Shown: positions 10,613 to 22,495, counted from the stretch's first letter. The stretch: DNA of 64,000 nt from Cricetomys ansorgei (GCA_026225945.1 JAMJFZ010000597.1:7086001-7150000), one strand, 5' to 3'. Made by a program: numbers and translations. Notes: a model not told the origin generated them from the letters alone.

Positions 10613-11750
10613 AAAACAAGAAGCTAGCACAAAACAGGCAAAAGCTGTGATGCTGGGGAAAGAGGAAGAATGCCTTCTAAGGACCCCTGATTTGAAAGGA
10701 GGCGGAGCTGCTGAAGTGTGCAGACAACATAACTGAAAGAGGGGTCTGTCCATCTCTGGTTCACAGATTATTGAGACAGTGGACCCTCAAGAAACTGGAA
10801 TTTCCCCAGGAATCTCATGCTGGGGGAGGAAAAGGCTGGAGCCTGGTGCTGGCCAGAGGGAGGTGGGGGTGGGAGGAGTTCTCAAAAAGACATCTCATGC
10901 AATTCTGACAACTTGTTTGACACCACCTTGCAGAGACTGGACACACCTTGACTGTGAATTTTTGTTCTCTTTTGTCAGGACCCTGAAGATGGGCGGGAGT
11001 GGGGAGAGTGTTAATGGACCCCTTTGTTCCTCAACCCAGTGTGGCTACACTGAGTAACTCTGCTGTCTCGCTTTCCACTGTTTGGTGTCTCTTTAATCGG
11101 CCTACTGAGGACAGGGGTCTAAGCCTGGCTTCTTAGGATTGCCAGGACCAGGCTCCAACCCTAACACTCCAGTGATGACACAGAGGGCGCAGTTCCATTG
11201 ATTGGGCAGCACTGGTATGGCTGAACACCATTTGTTAGAGTCAATACCTGTTTAAATTGGAATGCTGTGTTGGTAACAGTTTGTATTAAATTTCTCTCCT
11301 TAATCTTGGACCAATTTGCTCCTGAATAATAAGCAAGAGGGGATGATTTGAGGGAGTAGCCAAGGTCAGCACAAAGGATGGTGCTGAGCAGAAGGGTCTG
11401 GGCTGGATGAACAGGGTGTGAACTTGAAGAGGCTCATGTGCCCCAAAGCCTGAGAGCCAGAAGCAAGCCAGGTGCTGGGACTTCGAGGCAAAGCCTTGTG
11501 GGAAAGTGCTGACAGCCAGCTTTTGGTGGTGGTTCTGCTCAGAGTGCACAAATCCAGAAGAAAGTTCCTGCAAAGGAACAAATCATTTTCCCTTTGTCAC
11601 GTGGATTTTTTTTGGGCTCTATTAGTTGAAGGTGATGCTGTCTTATCTCTTTCATGAAAAGTAACTTTAAACCTCTTTCTTCAACCAGTGCCAGGCAGAT
11701 GGGAAGGAAATAGGGCTAGGTAAGAGTGAAGCACATCTGATTTAATGTTG
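10613..11750. other. unique non-coding stretch
   Basis: About 1.1 kb in which I see no repeat family, gene or motif that I can support. Confidence 0.5.
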
Positions 11751-11751
11751 T

Positions 11752-11967
11752 TTTTAAAAGGTTTATTTGTCTATGTGTGTGTGCTTGAGCGTGTGTGCGT
11801 GCAGCACAGGACTGCCTGGTGCTCATGGAGTGAGAAGAGGGTATCAAGTCCCCTGGAAGTGGAGTTATAGATGGTTGTGAGCTGCCATATAGGTACTGGA
11901 AATGGAACCCGGGTCCTCTGTAAGAGCAGCAAGTGCTTTTAGACACGGAGCCATCTCTCCAGCCCCC
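11752..11967 (-). repeat. B2 SINE, antisense
   Basis: It ends on the plus strand with 'ggagccatctctccagcccc', the complement of the B2 head. 'gggtcctctgtaagagcagc' lies just inside. The left end is a T-rich antisense tail with a degenerate TG stretch. Confidence 0.93.
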
Positions 11968-12138
11968 TTCTTCTCATTTACATTATTCTTTGGCTAGTTT
12001 CTAGGCTATGATTATTTTTTTCTAAAAATTGGAGTTTACAGAGCATTCCACATGAACAGAGTGAAGGTTAGAGCTGGGATGAGCAGGCACTTCATACTGC
12101 CACTCAATTCTTTATAGATCATCACCTGCCATGTCTTT

Positions 12139-12162
12139 AAAAAAAAAAAAAAAAAAAAAAAA
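12139..12162. repeat. poly(A) run, 24 nt
   Basis: Directly precedes the 5' end of a B3, so it is not that element's own tail. It may be the tail of an older element used as an insertion site. Confidence 0.85.
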
Positions 12163-12330
12163 GGACCAGTGAAATGGCTTATCAGGCAAAGGCACTTGTC
12201 ACCAAGCCTGAGGCCTTAGTTTGATCCCCAGAACCCACATGGTTGGAAGGAGAGAACCAACTCTTGCAAGTTGTCCTCTGACCTCCACGCAAGTGCTGTG
12301 CTACATGTGTGTCCCTACCCGGGCATACAC

Positions 12331-12373
<43 letters not shown>

Positions 12374-12400
12374 TAAATGAATGTAAAAAATAATTTAAAA
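12163..12400 (+). repeat. B3 (B2-family) SINE with (CA)n
   Basis: 'ggaccagtgaaatggcttat' is the head and 'ggttggaaggagagaacc' and 'ttgtcctctgacctccacgc' the body. The 3' part carries a perfect CA repeat at about 12332-12369 before the A-rich tail. Confidence 0.93.
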
Positions 12401-12407
12401 GTCCTTG

Positions 12408-12632
12408 GGGCCAGAGAGATTGCTCAGTGGAGAAGAGCTCTGGCTGCTCTTCCGGAGGACAAGAGTTCAACTTCCAGCAGCCACATGGTGACTCGCAATC
12501 GGTTGACAGTTGTCTGTAACTCCTGTTTCAGAGGATCCAACACCCTCTCCTGGCCTCTGAGGGCACTATCCAGACAGACAGACAGACATGTAGGCAAAAC
12601 ATCCACACATATAAATAAGATCTAAATAAGTG
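12408..12632 (+). repeat. B2 SINE
   Basis: 'ggggccagagagattgctca' and 'tggctgctcttccggaggac' are B2. It follows the B3 tail by only a few bases in the same orientation. The right flank (aaataagtgaatg) resembles the B3 tail (aaataaatgaatg, about 12371), which suggests that the B2 landed in that tail. Confidence 0.93.
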
Positions 12633-13094
12633 AATGCATAATTATCTGACCTCTGAAGACTACTCCAGCCTTAGAAGCAGAGTTGCAATGGTGGGGACCT
12701 GGCCCCCGCTTCTTCCCAACACTCAGACTGTCTGGCGCACAGTGGCTGTCATGTCCTCATTCAGAAAGAAATTACAATTCTGGGTGTGTACAGAGTCACC
12801 GCAGTTCACTTGCCGAGAGAGGAGAATTCTGTTCAGGTTACTGTCAGCGACAGAGAACAAAGCTTGTGGATGTTTGAACATTTATCTTTCTCCGTTTTCA
12901 GGATGATTATTGGAAGGAAGGGCTCTTCCTTGGAAAGCAGCATATTTTATTTAACCTAACACTGTTTAATAGATAGGAACACATTTAAGGCAAGATATAA
13001 CATAGAATGTGACTTTTTAAAAATTGGATGTTTTTTAGGGCACTTCCAGACTCATGAAAGACTGAGTAGAAGAATAATTTAAAAAAAAAAAAAA
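12633..13094. other. unique non-coding stretch
   Basis: No repeat or gene recognised. A 15-A run lies at 13081-13095. Confidence 0.5.
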
Positions 13095-13095
13095 A

Positions 13096-13215
13096 GCCCT
13101 ACAAGTCTTCAGGGCAAATTATTAGCCTTTGTCACAAGACTAATTGCCTTTGGCCTGTACTTAATTACACTCTTGTTGTAGTTTAATTCATTATTTATTT
13201 GCTACTTGCAGAGAA
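13096..13215. promoter_or_regulatory. candidate conserved non-coding element
   Basis: A repeat-free AT-rich block with TAATTG (13141), TTAATTAC (13161) and TTTAATTC (13182), all homeodomain-type cores, plus CCTTTGT (about 13127), a SOX/TCF-type core on the minus strand. Function is inference only and rests on motif clustering. Confidence 0.25.
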
Positions 13216-13269
13216 AGCTAGCTTATAAAACATAGCCTGTAACCCTTCCTCAGACTTTTGATTACTGAT

Positions 13270-13372
13270 GTTTGAGATAAGGTCTCTCTGACTGACTTCC
13301 GCTCCTTAATCCTCTCATCTCTGTCTCCTGGGCACTAGAACTATAGGTGTACACCGCTGTTCCCAACCCCGT
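13270..13372 (-). repeat. old B1-like SINE, antisense
   Basis: 'tttgagataaggtctctct' followed by 'ctcctgggcactagaactat' and 'ggtgtacaccgctgt' follows the antisense B1 order, but with heavy divergence. Confidence 0.6.
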
Positions 13373-15684
13373 GTGCAATATCTGGTTCTCACTGTCCACT
13401 CCCATTTGCCTGATGATCACAGGTCTCACACATTGTTGGTTCAGATTAGTTCTAAAACTGTGAGGGTTCCTCAACTCTCCCACATTGCTAATTGTATAGC
13501 AAGTGAAACCCCGGTTCTCAATCACTCTCTGGATATTTAAAACCTATAGGAAAGATCAAAACAAAATGAATGTAAAAGCCAAACAGAATTTTGTGCATGG
13601 TATCAAGGACTATTTTTCCATGTATTTTTGAAAGAAATCAAATACCTATTTTGATTAAAAGAAAATACCCAGGGAAATAAGTTGTCACTATTCCCGTGTC
13701 ACTTCCAATCCCCTGACCAACCAATAACAAATGGCACCAACCTTCTTTTTTCTCATAGGCAGACCAGGGTTATACTTGGAAGTAGCAGAAGTCAGATTTG
13801 CAGATGACATAGTTTACACATGTGCCGGGATTTTTAATCAACCTTTCTTCAGCTGCCTTGAAAATTAAACATGTCATGCATCCATATATAACCAGATGTT
13901 CCCAACTCCTCATTGCTTTGAATAATCCCAGATTCTTCATAATTTGAGTTTATCTCAAAAATTACTGAACTGCATGGAAAGAAATTAGACTAAAAATTAA
14001 GTTCATCCGTCACCTTTTATGAGCCATGAAAAACTACACAGGGAATAAATCCTTACAAACAAGACAGTTTCTGTTCCAAGTGGCCCTCACTTCCGGGACA
14101 TTGATATTCCAAACCATTGCCTGTTGTATGCTCAGCTTGGCGTGAGAAGAACAAATCAATCTCCTCCTCCTGGTTACCGGGTTGATTAACGCTGCTTTTG
14201 TCTGTGCCTGGGACACAGGGGCATTGCCACTCTTCCCTTTAAAGGCTAAGGACATGGGAAACCTAAACAGAGGGAGGTAGTCTGTGTGGATGATGAGCTT
14301 GCTAAGGGACACCCTCCATCTTCCCAAGAATTCCAAGCAGGTTTTTTGCAGCAGAGAAAAAGTTCAGAGAACTGTGGGCTGCTCACACACTGACATATCT
14401 CATAAAAATAAGCCAGGTCTGAGTCCTGCCCAGTCTACCTCCAAAGCTTTGTGGCTTCCCCCAGTGATGCCCTTCACTAACCAATCTCAGGGAGCACAGA
14501 AAGGATGCCTGCGTAGCCAGAGCCCTTGCAGCAGCTACAGAACTGAGCATGGAGAGTTCTCCTTGTCCCCTGTCCCTGAAGACTCTTTCCCTCTGCTCAC
14601 AGCATGCTGCTGCTCCCTCTGATGGTTTGAGTCGTGAGTGGGAAGATGCCAGGAGTGACTCATGCCAGGCGCCCTCACAAAACCCTCAGGAGGTATTGGA
14701 ATTCTCCTACCTCAGCTGCCTCTTACTTCATTACTGCCTGTGTCTGCATAGTGTGGATGTCCCCTATACACCTAGTAGAAAGTCCCTCTCCTTAACCTGA
14801 TTATCAAAGTCACAAACAATGTCTTTGCAGTCAAAGTCCACTCTCACTGACCCTTGCAGAGTCAGACTGCAGCTTCCTGAGCAGGCCACTGATGACCAAA
14901 TACTACAGCCAACTGCCTCTTGCTGTCCTCAGCAAATACACTGGGAACTGGTTAATGCTTGTGGGAATTCACCAGGGAGCAGGTCTTCCCACAGTCGCCT
15001 GAGTTCTAGGCTGTTTAGGTAGCAGCCTCCAACAGCGCCCCACCTTTTATGAAAGAAAAAGACGGTCAGCTGTCGTGATGTTGCCTTTGTGAAGAACCAA
15101 CACTCTTAACCACCTCATAGAGATGCCAGCGTGCTTGGACACCCGCAGTGGTGCAGAGGATCCTGAGCTTGTGAAGCCATGGAGAGAGCTGCCATTTGTC
15201 TCCTGTGCATAGCCGAGAATCAGATATGGGAGCCACTGACCTCCCTCCATGAATAGCCTTATGTCCTCAGCATTGTGTCAACTGGGCCCACCGTGTCAAT
15301 CAGCTTCCCTGCCACGGCCCATCAGCGCCTGAGCCTTTGTGGAGAAAGGTCACACACCCAGCTTTAGCAGGGACCCTGATCTGGCTTGGTGCTGTTGAGT
15401 CACCTCCCAGAGATCCCCTCACATCCTCCAGGGTCTGGCCTGCAGCAATTCCACTGTGGCTGGGGAATTGCAAGTCACCCCTGCTTTCCCTAGCTCCGTT
15501 CTTGCTGGAGGCCTCTGAGCCCCTAGCCCTGGAAGGGTAAGGACGCTGGGCTTGGTTTCCATTTTTGGCAACAGAGTTTGAATGAGTGGTTGAAATGAGA
15601 AAACAGAGCAAAGCCTTTGAACTTGAGTCCCTCCTCTCACTCCTGTCTCCTATGAATCTTAATCAAGGGGAAGGAGGGAGATGG
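13373..15684. other. unique non-coding stretch, 2.3 kb
   Basis: No repeat family or gene is recognised. 13740-14020 is AT-rich and repeat-free and could be a conserved element. From 14300 to 15650 the base composition is more GC-rich, with several short open frames (up to about 112 codons). None of these has an identifiable domain or splice context that I trust. Confidence 0.4.
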
Positions 15685-15845
15685 ATTTAAATTGAGTGCT
15701 TAACTATTTTTAAGCCCTGTGATCAGCACTTTCTCATGTTATCTCGTTCGGTCCCCCCCACAGCCTGCGAGGTAGGCAGCTCTATTTTCACTTATACGTA
15801 CAGAAAAGTAGGCGGTCCGGATTCATCTAATGCCACAGCTCGTCG
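15685..15845 (-). repeat. MIR SINE, antisense
   Basis: 'gcgaggtaggcagctctatt' and 'ttcacttatacgtacagaaa' match the antisense MIR core (ggtactattattccc, then acagatgaggaaac). The left part 'agcactttctcatgtt' fits the antisense 3' part. Confidence 0.7.
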
Positions 15846-15919
15846 GCTTCTCCTCCTGCTTCTTACTAGCCTGTCTACTTGTCTATATTTGCCTCTTCTC
15901 ATTCTTCCTCCTTCCTTCT

Positions 15920-16020
15920 TTTTCAGTGTGTGTGGGTTTGTCCATGCGAGCACATGTACATATGTATGTGTGTGCATGTTTGTATGCACGTGCCCATGTG
16001 TGTGCGTGTGGAGGCCAGAG
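15920..16020. repeat. degenerate (TG)n-rich tract
   Basis: A TG/TATG-rich region with many interruptions. It may include a decayed antisense B2/B3 3' part. Confidence 0.7.
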
Positions 16021-16120
16021 CGACTGTTGCTTATTTTACAATCTTCCCAGGGTGCTTGGGAATAAGACATTCCCAGGAAAGGTGAGTGATGCCAACTCAG
16101 AATTTTTACAAGGAATTCAT

Positions 16121-16271
16121 CTTCCTCTCTTCCTTTCTTCCTTCCTTCTTCCCTCCCTCCCTCCCTCCTTCCCTCCCTCCCTCCCTCCCTCCCTTCCTTC
16201 CCTCCCTTCTTCCTTCCTTTCTCTCTCTCCCTTCCTTCCTTCCATCCTTCCTTCCTTTCTTCCTTCCTCCC
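16121..16271. repeat. polypyrimidine (CCTT/CCCT)n tract
   Basis: Pyrimidines run without interruption from 16121 to 16243 (123 nt), then one A, then 27 more. The open frames of 151 and 166 codons over this region are only translations of the repeat (poly Pro/Ser/Leu and its complement). Confidence 0.97.
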
Positions 16272-16292
16272 ATTTTTTAAAATAAAAAGCAT

Positions 16293-16508
16293 GTGGGGGT
16301 AGACAGATAGCTGGGGAGTGGTTGCTGCTCTTTCAGAGGATCTGGGTTTAGTTCCCAGTACTCACATGGCAATTGATAACCATTTCTAACTCCAGTTCTG
16401 GGGAATCCAATTTCTGGCCTCCACAGTCATCACATGCATGTGTGCGAATACAAACACTCAGGCAAACACATACAAGTAAAATAAAAATAAATAAAATCTC
16501 TTTAAAAT
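16293..16508 (+). repeat. B2 SINE
   Basis: 'gctgctctttcagaggatct', 'gtttagttcccagtactcac' and 'ctaactccagttctgggga' are B2 words, and the tail is ataaaaataaataaaatc. The head is degenerate. Confidence 0.9.
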
Positions 16509-16619
16509 GCTCCATAGATATTTTACTTGTGCAGCTAACGTCTATTAAGTGATTCAGAATTTCTAAGAATGGTCCTCAGAAACCCACGTTAAAACAATTA
16601 AAAATATATTTGTGTATTT

Positions 16620-16661
16620 TATTATCTGTAGGTTTGTGTGCACGCGTGCGTGTGTGCGTGC

Positions 16662-16696
<35 letters not shown>

Positions 16697-16815
16697 CATG
16701 TGTGTGTGTAGGTTAGAGGACAACTTGGGTTTTCTCCCTCCACCATAGGCCCTGGGGATTGAATTTAGGTAGTCAGACTTGGCACCTTTACCCACTGAGT
16801 GATCTCAGGGGCAGA
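16620..16815 (-). repeat. B3 SINE with (TG)n, antisense
   Basis: 'gaggacaacttgggttttct', 'ccctggggattgaattta' and 'cctttacccactgagtgatc' are antisense B3. It carries a 76-nt alternating pyrimidine-purine tract at 16635-16710. Confidence 0.88.
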
Positions 16816-19800
16816 GAAACCCATGTTTTAAAGTTATTCCCTACCTTATTCTTACTCAGAAGACTTCAGCACTAGATCTTGTCTTCTGAGACGCGTACCT
16901 TGTTCACTGTAGCATCTCGTCTGGTCCCTGTCAGAGGACTTGTGCCCAGTAGGCAATCCTTGTATGTATGTGTGTCTCACTCTACCCTGTCTCTGATAGG
17001 GCAGACTCCGTGCCCAGGGAGCATTTCTCCAGACTGTGAGAATGTGACACCAGTATGTGTTTAAGTCGCTAGGACTTTTCTTTATACTAGTTTTTCACTC
17101 TGGCAGCAACAAAATGGGGTTGGGAGTACTTTGAAACTGAGCAAATTTCTTGGGGGCAGGAGCATATTTAGCCAGCATCAGCAGGAAGCTGCAAGTAGGT
17201 GGAAATGGCATTATAAAAACAATCACCTGGTCTGGTAAAGGAGGTACACTCATCCTTCTCAAATTGGTGCCATCTGGTCACCCACCATGACACAGAGGCC
17301 CTCCCTATGAATGCCAAAAGCCTAATGAGAACACATAATCTAATTTTCCATGACACTTCCATCTCTACTTTAATATGGAAAATCTCAATGAAATGGATTC
17401 TGCAAGAACAGATTTTCATTATTGAAAAGCCATGTCAGAATAAATTAGCGTGAAGAAGAAGCAGGCAAGCCCTGGATTGGATTACTCAGAACGATATGAT
17501 TATCCACCCATCGCACGGTTGTTCCACATGCGTTTAGTAGGCATTTGGAGACTCCAAGTATTGTTTTTTGCTGCTAGCAAGAAAATGGGATTATCAGTCC
17601 CATCAGAATTCCTGCCTTGCTCACTTTAGCCTTTCCCTGCTACTCCCTTGTCATTTGGCTATGCTGGGTCTTGGTTCATAACCATAGCAGTAGTGCAATG
17701 GGTTTGAGGGGGACTTACCATTTGTTGGTTCAGCTCAATCACCATGTCATATCAGGTGGCATACCTGAGCATGCACATACAGGATTCTACTTGGATAATA
17801 TTGTCAGGGAAGAGGGAAGAACCAGATACCCAGCGGCTAATTTGGATGGAGCAAAGGGCAAGACCTGAGCTCTCCTTTTGGTGAATGAGCCATGGAGACA
17901 GGTTGTTCACAAACCAGTGCTGGCATGTTAGAGGCTCATGGGGAAGCATGGGCTCTGAAAGCTTTTACCCTGTGGCAGCTTGGGTAAAAGTCCCCTCGCC
18001 TTTCTACACCTTGCCAAGTAACCCCTGTGTCTCCTGTAAGTTGCCCTTGTCAGATTCTGGCTCCTCCACTGTTTCACAAACGGGTACTTTGTTCTATGCT
18101 GGACGGTAGCTCCTGGTGTATGGCTGCTCTCACTCCCACCCTAGTCCTCTTGCCCATTGTTATTAGGTGTGAGTGGATATTAGAAAATACACACAGAAGA
18201 CAGGAAAAGCCACCCAGCCGTTTCCTCTTCTCTGTATTCACTTTTGTATATAAATTGCCTAGATTTGGAGACATTGGAAGGTGGATATTTTGTGCTGTTT
18301 ATCAGCCAACTACCTCCACAGTTGGGACTTGGCAGGCAAGGGATGAGTCTTCGATGACGGAGTCAATGTTCAATTACTTGTGGCTTAGGCTTCATTATTC
18401 CTGTCTTACAGACTTGGCAACTAGAATATAAATGGCATGCTGGAGGCTTCTGTGTGGACCGTGGAACCTCGGCCCACATTCCTCTTCCCTCGGCTGAACA
18501 CAGCGGTGGGTGGGATGAAGACCATGTCCTCATGTATCCCCCGTATGCCGTAAGTCTGGACATCTCATACCGTGCTGCTGAGGGAAACACCTGTTTGCCT
18601 TCCTTGCCAAGAAAACTTCAATTTGGCTAATTCCCCTCCTGGCTTGTGGCTGACAGAGTTCTGAGATTCCTTAGAAAAAGTGAGAAGGATTTATGCGGTA
18701 TAACCAAGTACCAGAAAGACAAGGTTATTTCTAAGCAGGTATCAGAACGTCAAGTGATGTGCGTGAAATGGGGAAAATAACCTTTGAAGAGAAGCATTCA
18801 AGCAACCCAGGACTCACAAATCAAAAGAGAAAAGCTCTCTTTCTCTTTGTCTTCACGTCTTTAAAGAAGACCGGTTCTATCCAGTCAGGGATATCCAGTG
18901 AGTATTATGGGCTTTATAACGGCTCATGATTAAAGCAATTTTTAAAAAGAGCATCCCAGGTAGAGTCTCCTGGGCTCTTTCAGCTACTGAGTGGGTCACT
19001 GAAGATCATCCCATTAGTTACTCAGCACACACCCGGGTATTGCAGACCGTGGGATTTCTTAATGTGAACACTTCCTCCCTCCCCGTGCTGTCTTTATCCC
19101 CTGAGGCACCTGAGAAATCCAAAACAGGGGATGTAGGAACAAATCCTTCTTTAATTCACAGTCAGCCTCAGAGCCACCCTGGCTACTGCCCTGCTTTTCC
19201 ACCCTTGAGGCTGGGGCTGCTCTCCAAGGAGCCAGGCCTGCCCTTCCTTGAACCTCTGTGAGCTCATCCCTTCTCCAGAGTCAATGGACTCATGTGTAGA
19301 CGCATCCCCAGGCTCAAGTCTGACCACTGACAAGAATTCTTCTACTGAACTTCAGCCTCAAATTCTAGATTCTAAGACACCATCCATTATAAAACACCAC
19401 TGATGCAGAAATAGCTCAAGAACAGCAAACACCATGCTAAAACATAACCTTCTTCTTAACCTTATAATTGTTCATTCTTAACCTTATAATCATGTAGCTC
19501 TTTTATCTCCTTCTCAGTAATATAATTGAATATTTAGTGTAAATTTGGTTCTAAATAACTTTTAGCTGAATTATTTCTGGCCAGTAGTAACTATGTAAGA
19601 TCACATTTTTTTTTTCTTTCCTTTTAGTATTATTGACACTTTCCATACTGTTAGAGTTTACCAGTAATATAGTTTTTGAGTCATATAAAATAATCTGTAT
19701 TTCTTATTTGGTTGTTGTAGTTTAAATAACTAGAAATCAAGATGCGTTCAGTGACCATAGAGAGACTTAAGTCAGGTCCAACAAGAGGCATTTTTCCTGG

Positions 19801-20094
19801 ACCTTAGGACTTCACAGCTGAAACAAGGCAGCCTACTGGAGCAGTGCCCACAAACCCTTTTCTAGGTTGTGTGTGTGTGTGTGTGTGCTTGATTCCATTA
19901 AGGGTGCTTCATATATGTGGTTTTCTTTATTCAAGACAAAGCAGGATCATAAGATCTAATTTGAGAAACTCTAAAGAAAAACATCCTAAAATCTAACTTC
20001 AATAAGCCATTTTTTAATGTCCATCATTCCAAACCAGTAGGGAATTGTTTACATACTCTGTGCCACGCACTGAGCTGACAACTTCTGCGATAGT
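16816..20094. other. unique non-coding stretch, 3.3 kb
   Basis: The longest repeat-poor stretch. It contains a (TG)10 at 19868-19887 and a near-duplicate 'ttcttaaccttataat' at about 19449 and 19470. 17180-17460 and 19370-19720 are AT-rich and repeat-free. 17945-18070 could be an eroded MIR, but the match is too weak to call. No gene is supported. Confidence 0.4.
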
Positions 20095-20390
20095 CTGCGT
20101 GTTTTCCAAAACACAACTGTGGCCACTGTGATGGCATTTAGAAATGAGGCATTTAGTTGGGGGTTAGGCTATGGGGCTCGCTCCTTGTTAATGGGAGGAA
20201 GCCCATTTAAAACAGGCATCACGAGAAGTGGGCTACCTTGTCCTTCTGTCTTCTGTCATGTGAGGTTGTGACACAAAGCTGTCACTAGACCAGATGCACA
20301 TGTCTCAACCTAGGGTTTTACAGCTTCCAGAACGGTGAGAAATACAGTTCTGTTCTTTATCAATCACTAGGCATCACAAAGGGACCCTGG
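20095..20390 (+). repeat. MLT1/MST-like MaLR LTR, sense
   Basis: 'gtgatggcatttagaaatga', 'ttctgtcatgtgagg' and the 3' block 'cagcttccagaacggtgaga' with 'aatacagttctgttctttat' match the order of MLT1/MST LTRs (gcctccagaactgtgagaaa). Confidence 0.8.
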
Positions 20391-20394
20391 TGCT

Positions 20395-20560
20395 TTCTAG
20401 CCGCCAGTTTTATCTGCCCTTCACACTGACTCGGGAAGGCGTTGTTGCCCTTACTCTGTGGCTGGAGAAGTGCAGGGTCAGGAAGCCATCCTATTTATCT
20501 GAAGTCACATAGTAAGAGTTTGAACATGGACTTGACTGATTCTGAAATCCATAGGGTCAA
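20395..20560 (-). repeat. MIR SINE, antisense
   Basis: 'gtggctggagaagtgcaggg', 'gaagtcacatagtaagagtt' and 'tctgaaatccatag' follow the antisense MIR order (gaggaaactgagg, then gtcacacagctagtaagt). Confidence 0.75.
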
Positions 20561-20647
20561 AGAAGTCTCAGTTGAGGTTGTCATTTTCTGCAATCAAACG
20601 CAGAACGGGGAACTCGGGAATTCTCTCAATTAGAACTGCGGCATGTG

Positions 20648-20691
20648 CAGCACATCTGTACTCTGCTGCCAGCACATCTGTACTCCGCTGC
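20648..20691. repeat. 22-bp tandem duplication
   Basis: Two adjacent 22-bp units beginning cagcacatctgtactc (20648-20669 and 20670-20691), with a single T/C difference. Confidence 0.95.
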
Positions 20692-21344
20692 CTGGCAGAG
20701 ATGGCTGCCATCACATGCGGTGCCCGGACACAGGGACTGTCCGACCCAGTGTCTCTTCCCAGTGTCGTCCTTTGCCTCAGGGGCAGAGATTCTATCCTGT
20801 AAAGCCTCTTTCCTAGTTCTACCCCCTTCTAGTCACCTATTATTTCTTCCTTCGTGCTGCTTTATTCACCGACAACACCTCCCTGGAGTGGACGTGTCAT
20901 TCCTGCCCATCCCTATTCCAGTCAGTACTCTGAAGAACATGGGTCATTCAAAAGAATTTTCAGGAAGTCTTTCAGTATAACAAAGGAATTACAAGACACA
21001 CTGAGCACATATTGTAACCTACGTTGTATTTTATAGTGTCAACCTGGTAAATGACTTCTGAAAAATCTCGATCCTAAAACTGCGTGAAAGGAACCAGAAA
21101 GGATCTTCTCTACCCAAATTTATGTAAATCAAAAGAGACATGATGACAGGCTCCAAAACAAATAGGATACTGGAAAAAAATTCAAAGAAAGAAGAAAGAA
21201 AAAAGACTCCAGATTGTAGATATGAAAACATCACAGGGTTGGCTTCTAGCTAAATAAATGAAAAAGGGCAGAAGGTGGCTTGACAGGTGGACTGGTTTAG
21301 CTAAAATGAAGTCTGCCTAAAACTTAGCTTCTCATTTTTTAAGA
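20692..21344. other. unique non-coding stretch
   Basis: No recognised repeat or gene. Confidence 0.5.
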
Positions 21345-21505
21345 GGTAAAGCTGGACTGTGGTGTACACACCTTTAATCCCAGCACTTGGAAGGCAGAGG
21401 CAGGCGGATCTCTGTGAGTTTGAGGCCAGCTTCGTCTCCAGAATGAGTTCCAGGACAGCCAGAGTTAAAGCAGAGAAACTGTCTCTAAAAAACAGAACAA
21501 AATAA
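21345..21505 (+). repeat. B1 SINE
   Basis: 'cctttaatcccagcacttgg', 'aggcagaggcaggcggatct' and 'agttccaggacagcc' are hallmark B1 words, and the tail is aacagaacaaaataataata. 'gatctctgtgag' is the form common in rat and cricetid B1. Confidence 0.96.
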
Positions 21506-22495
21506 TAATAATTGAAATCTTTGCTCTTCAAGGTCATAGATCACAAAGCTGTGACGTGTCTCTGTTATCATCTACCCTCCCTCCTCTATGTGTATGGACT
21601 TGCCTTTTATCGTGTGCATAACCCACTGCCCAGCCACACGCTCCAGTATATCAATGTTTATCATCAAAGACTCTTACAACTGCCATTGACACCAAGGCCC
21701 TTTCTTAGGGAAGTGTTGGTGTCAAAAGAGTTGGTAGCCTAGCTCACCTCCAGTTCAGGCAAACCTCCAAGTGCATGGTGATCCTCTAGTCAGGAAGCCT
21801 GTTTAAGCTAATTTAATATCTGCATGACCAGATTTATTTTGACAGAATGCCACCCTCTCCCCACCCACCCAGCTTTTGTTGCTTGTTGTTCTAGCGGAGA
21901 GACTTTAGCCTTCTTTGGGATACAGTTTGGGAAAGGTTAACACCCCTTTTCTGGTTCATGGCTCTAGGTCTTCCCATATTCTCCATGTTGTGGGAAGTTT
22001 TCCTTGGGAACTCCTACCCTACTGCTCCACTGGAGAAGTTCTAAATATACTTACAACAGTGAGAGTCAAGGCTACAGGTTTTCATGGCCTTTGCCAAGTA
22101 CAGAATCATCTCATCATCAGTGGCACCCAAGAAAATGTAGCACTTTAAAATTCCCACTTAAAATTAAAACCCTGAAAACATTTTAGGTAAGAGCAGGTGG
22201 CTTTTTGTTTGGTGCCATGCGTAATAGCTTCTATGGAAACCTATTTATAAGCGGGCCATTGTTTGACATATTTTACTTCAGTAGATTTGTTGTTTGGGAA
22301 GCTACCTTTTACAGTATGCTTTTATAAGCAAAGTTTTGTCTTTTGATAATCTTGTATAATGTTCAGAATAATTTATACCAGAGAAAAATATCTTGCCTGA
22401 AGAACCTTGAGTAGCTTCTCATGTCAAAATATGCCAACTCGTCTATTGTCGAAGGCCCGAGGGAATCTGGGCATGTCTCCACTGGAGACTGTCAC
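21506..22495. other. unique non-coding stretch
   Basis: No recognised repeat or gene. It is AT-rich toward the right. Confidence 0.5.

Noticed and set aside
15792..16292. Open frames of 166 (minus) and 151 (plus) codons
   Set aside because: Both are translations of the polypyrimidine tract and TG-rich DNA (low-complexity Ser/Pro/Leu or Glu/Gly/Arg), with no domain.
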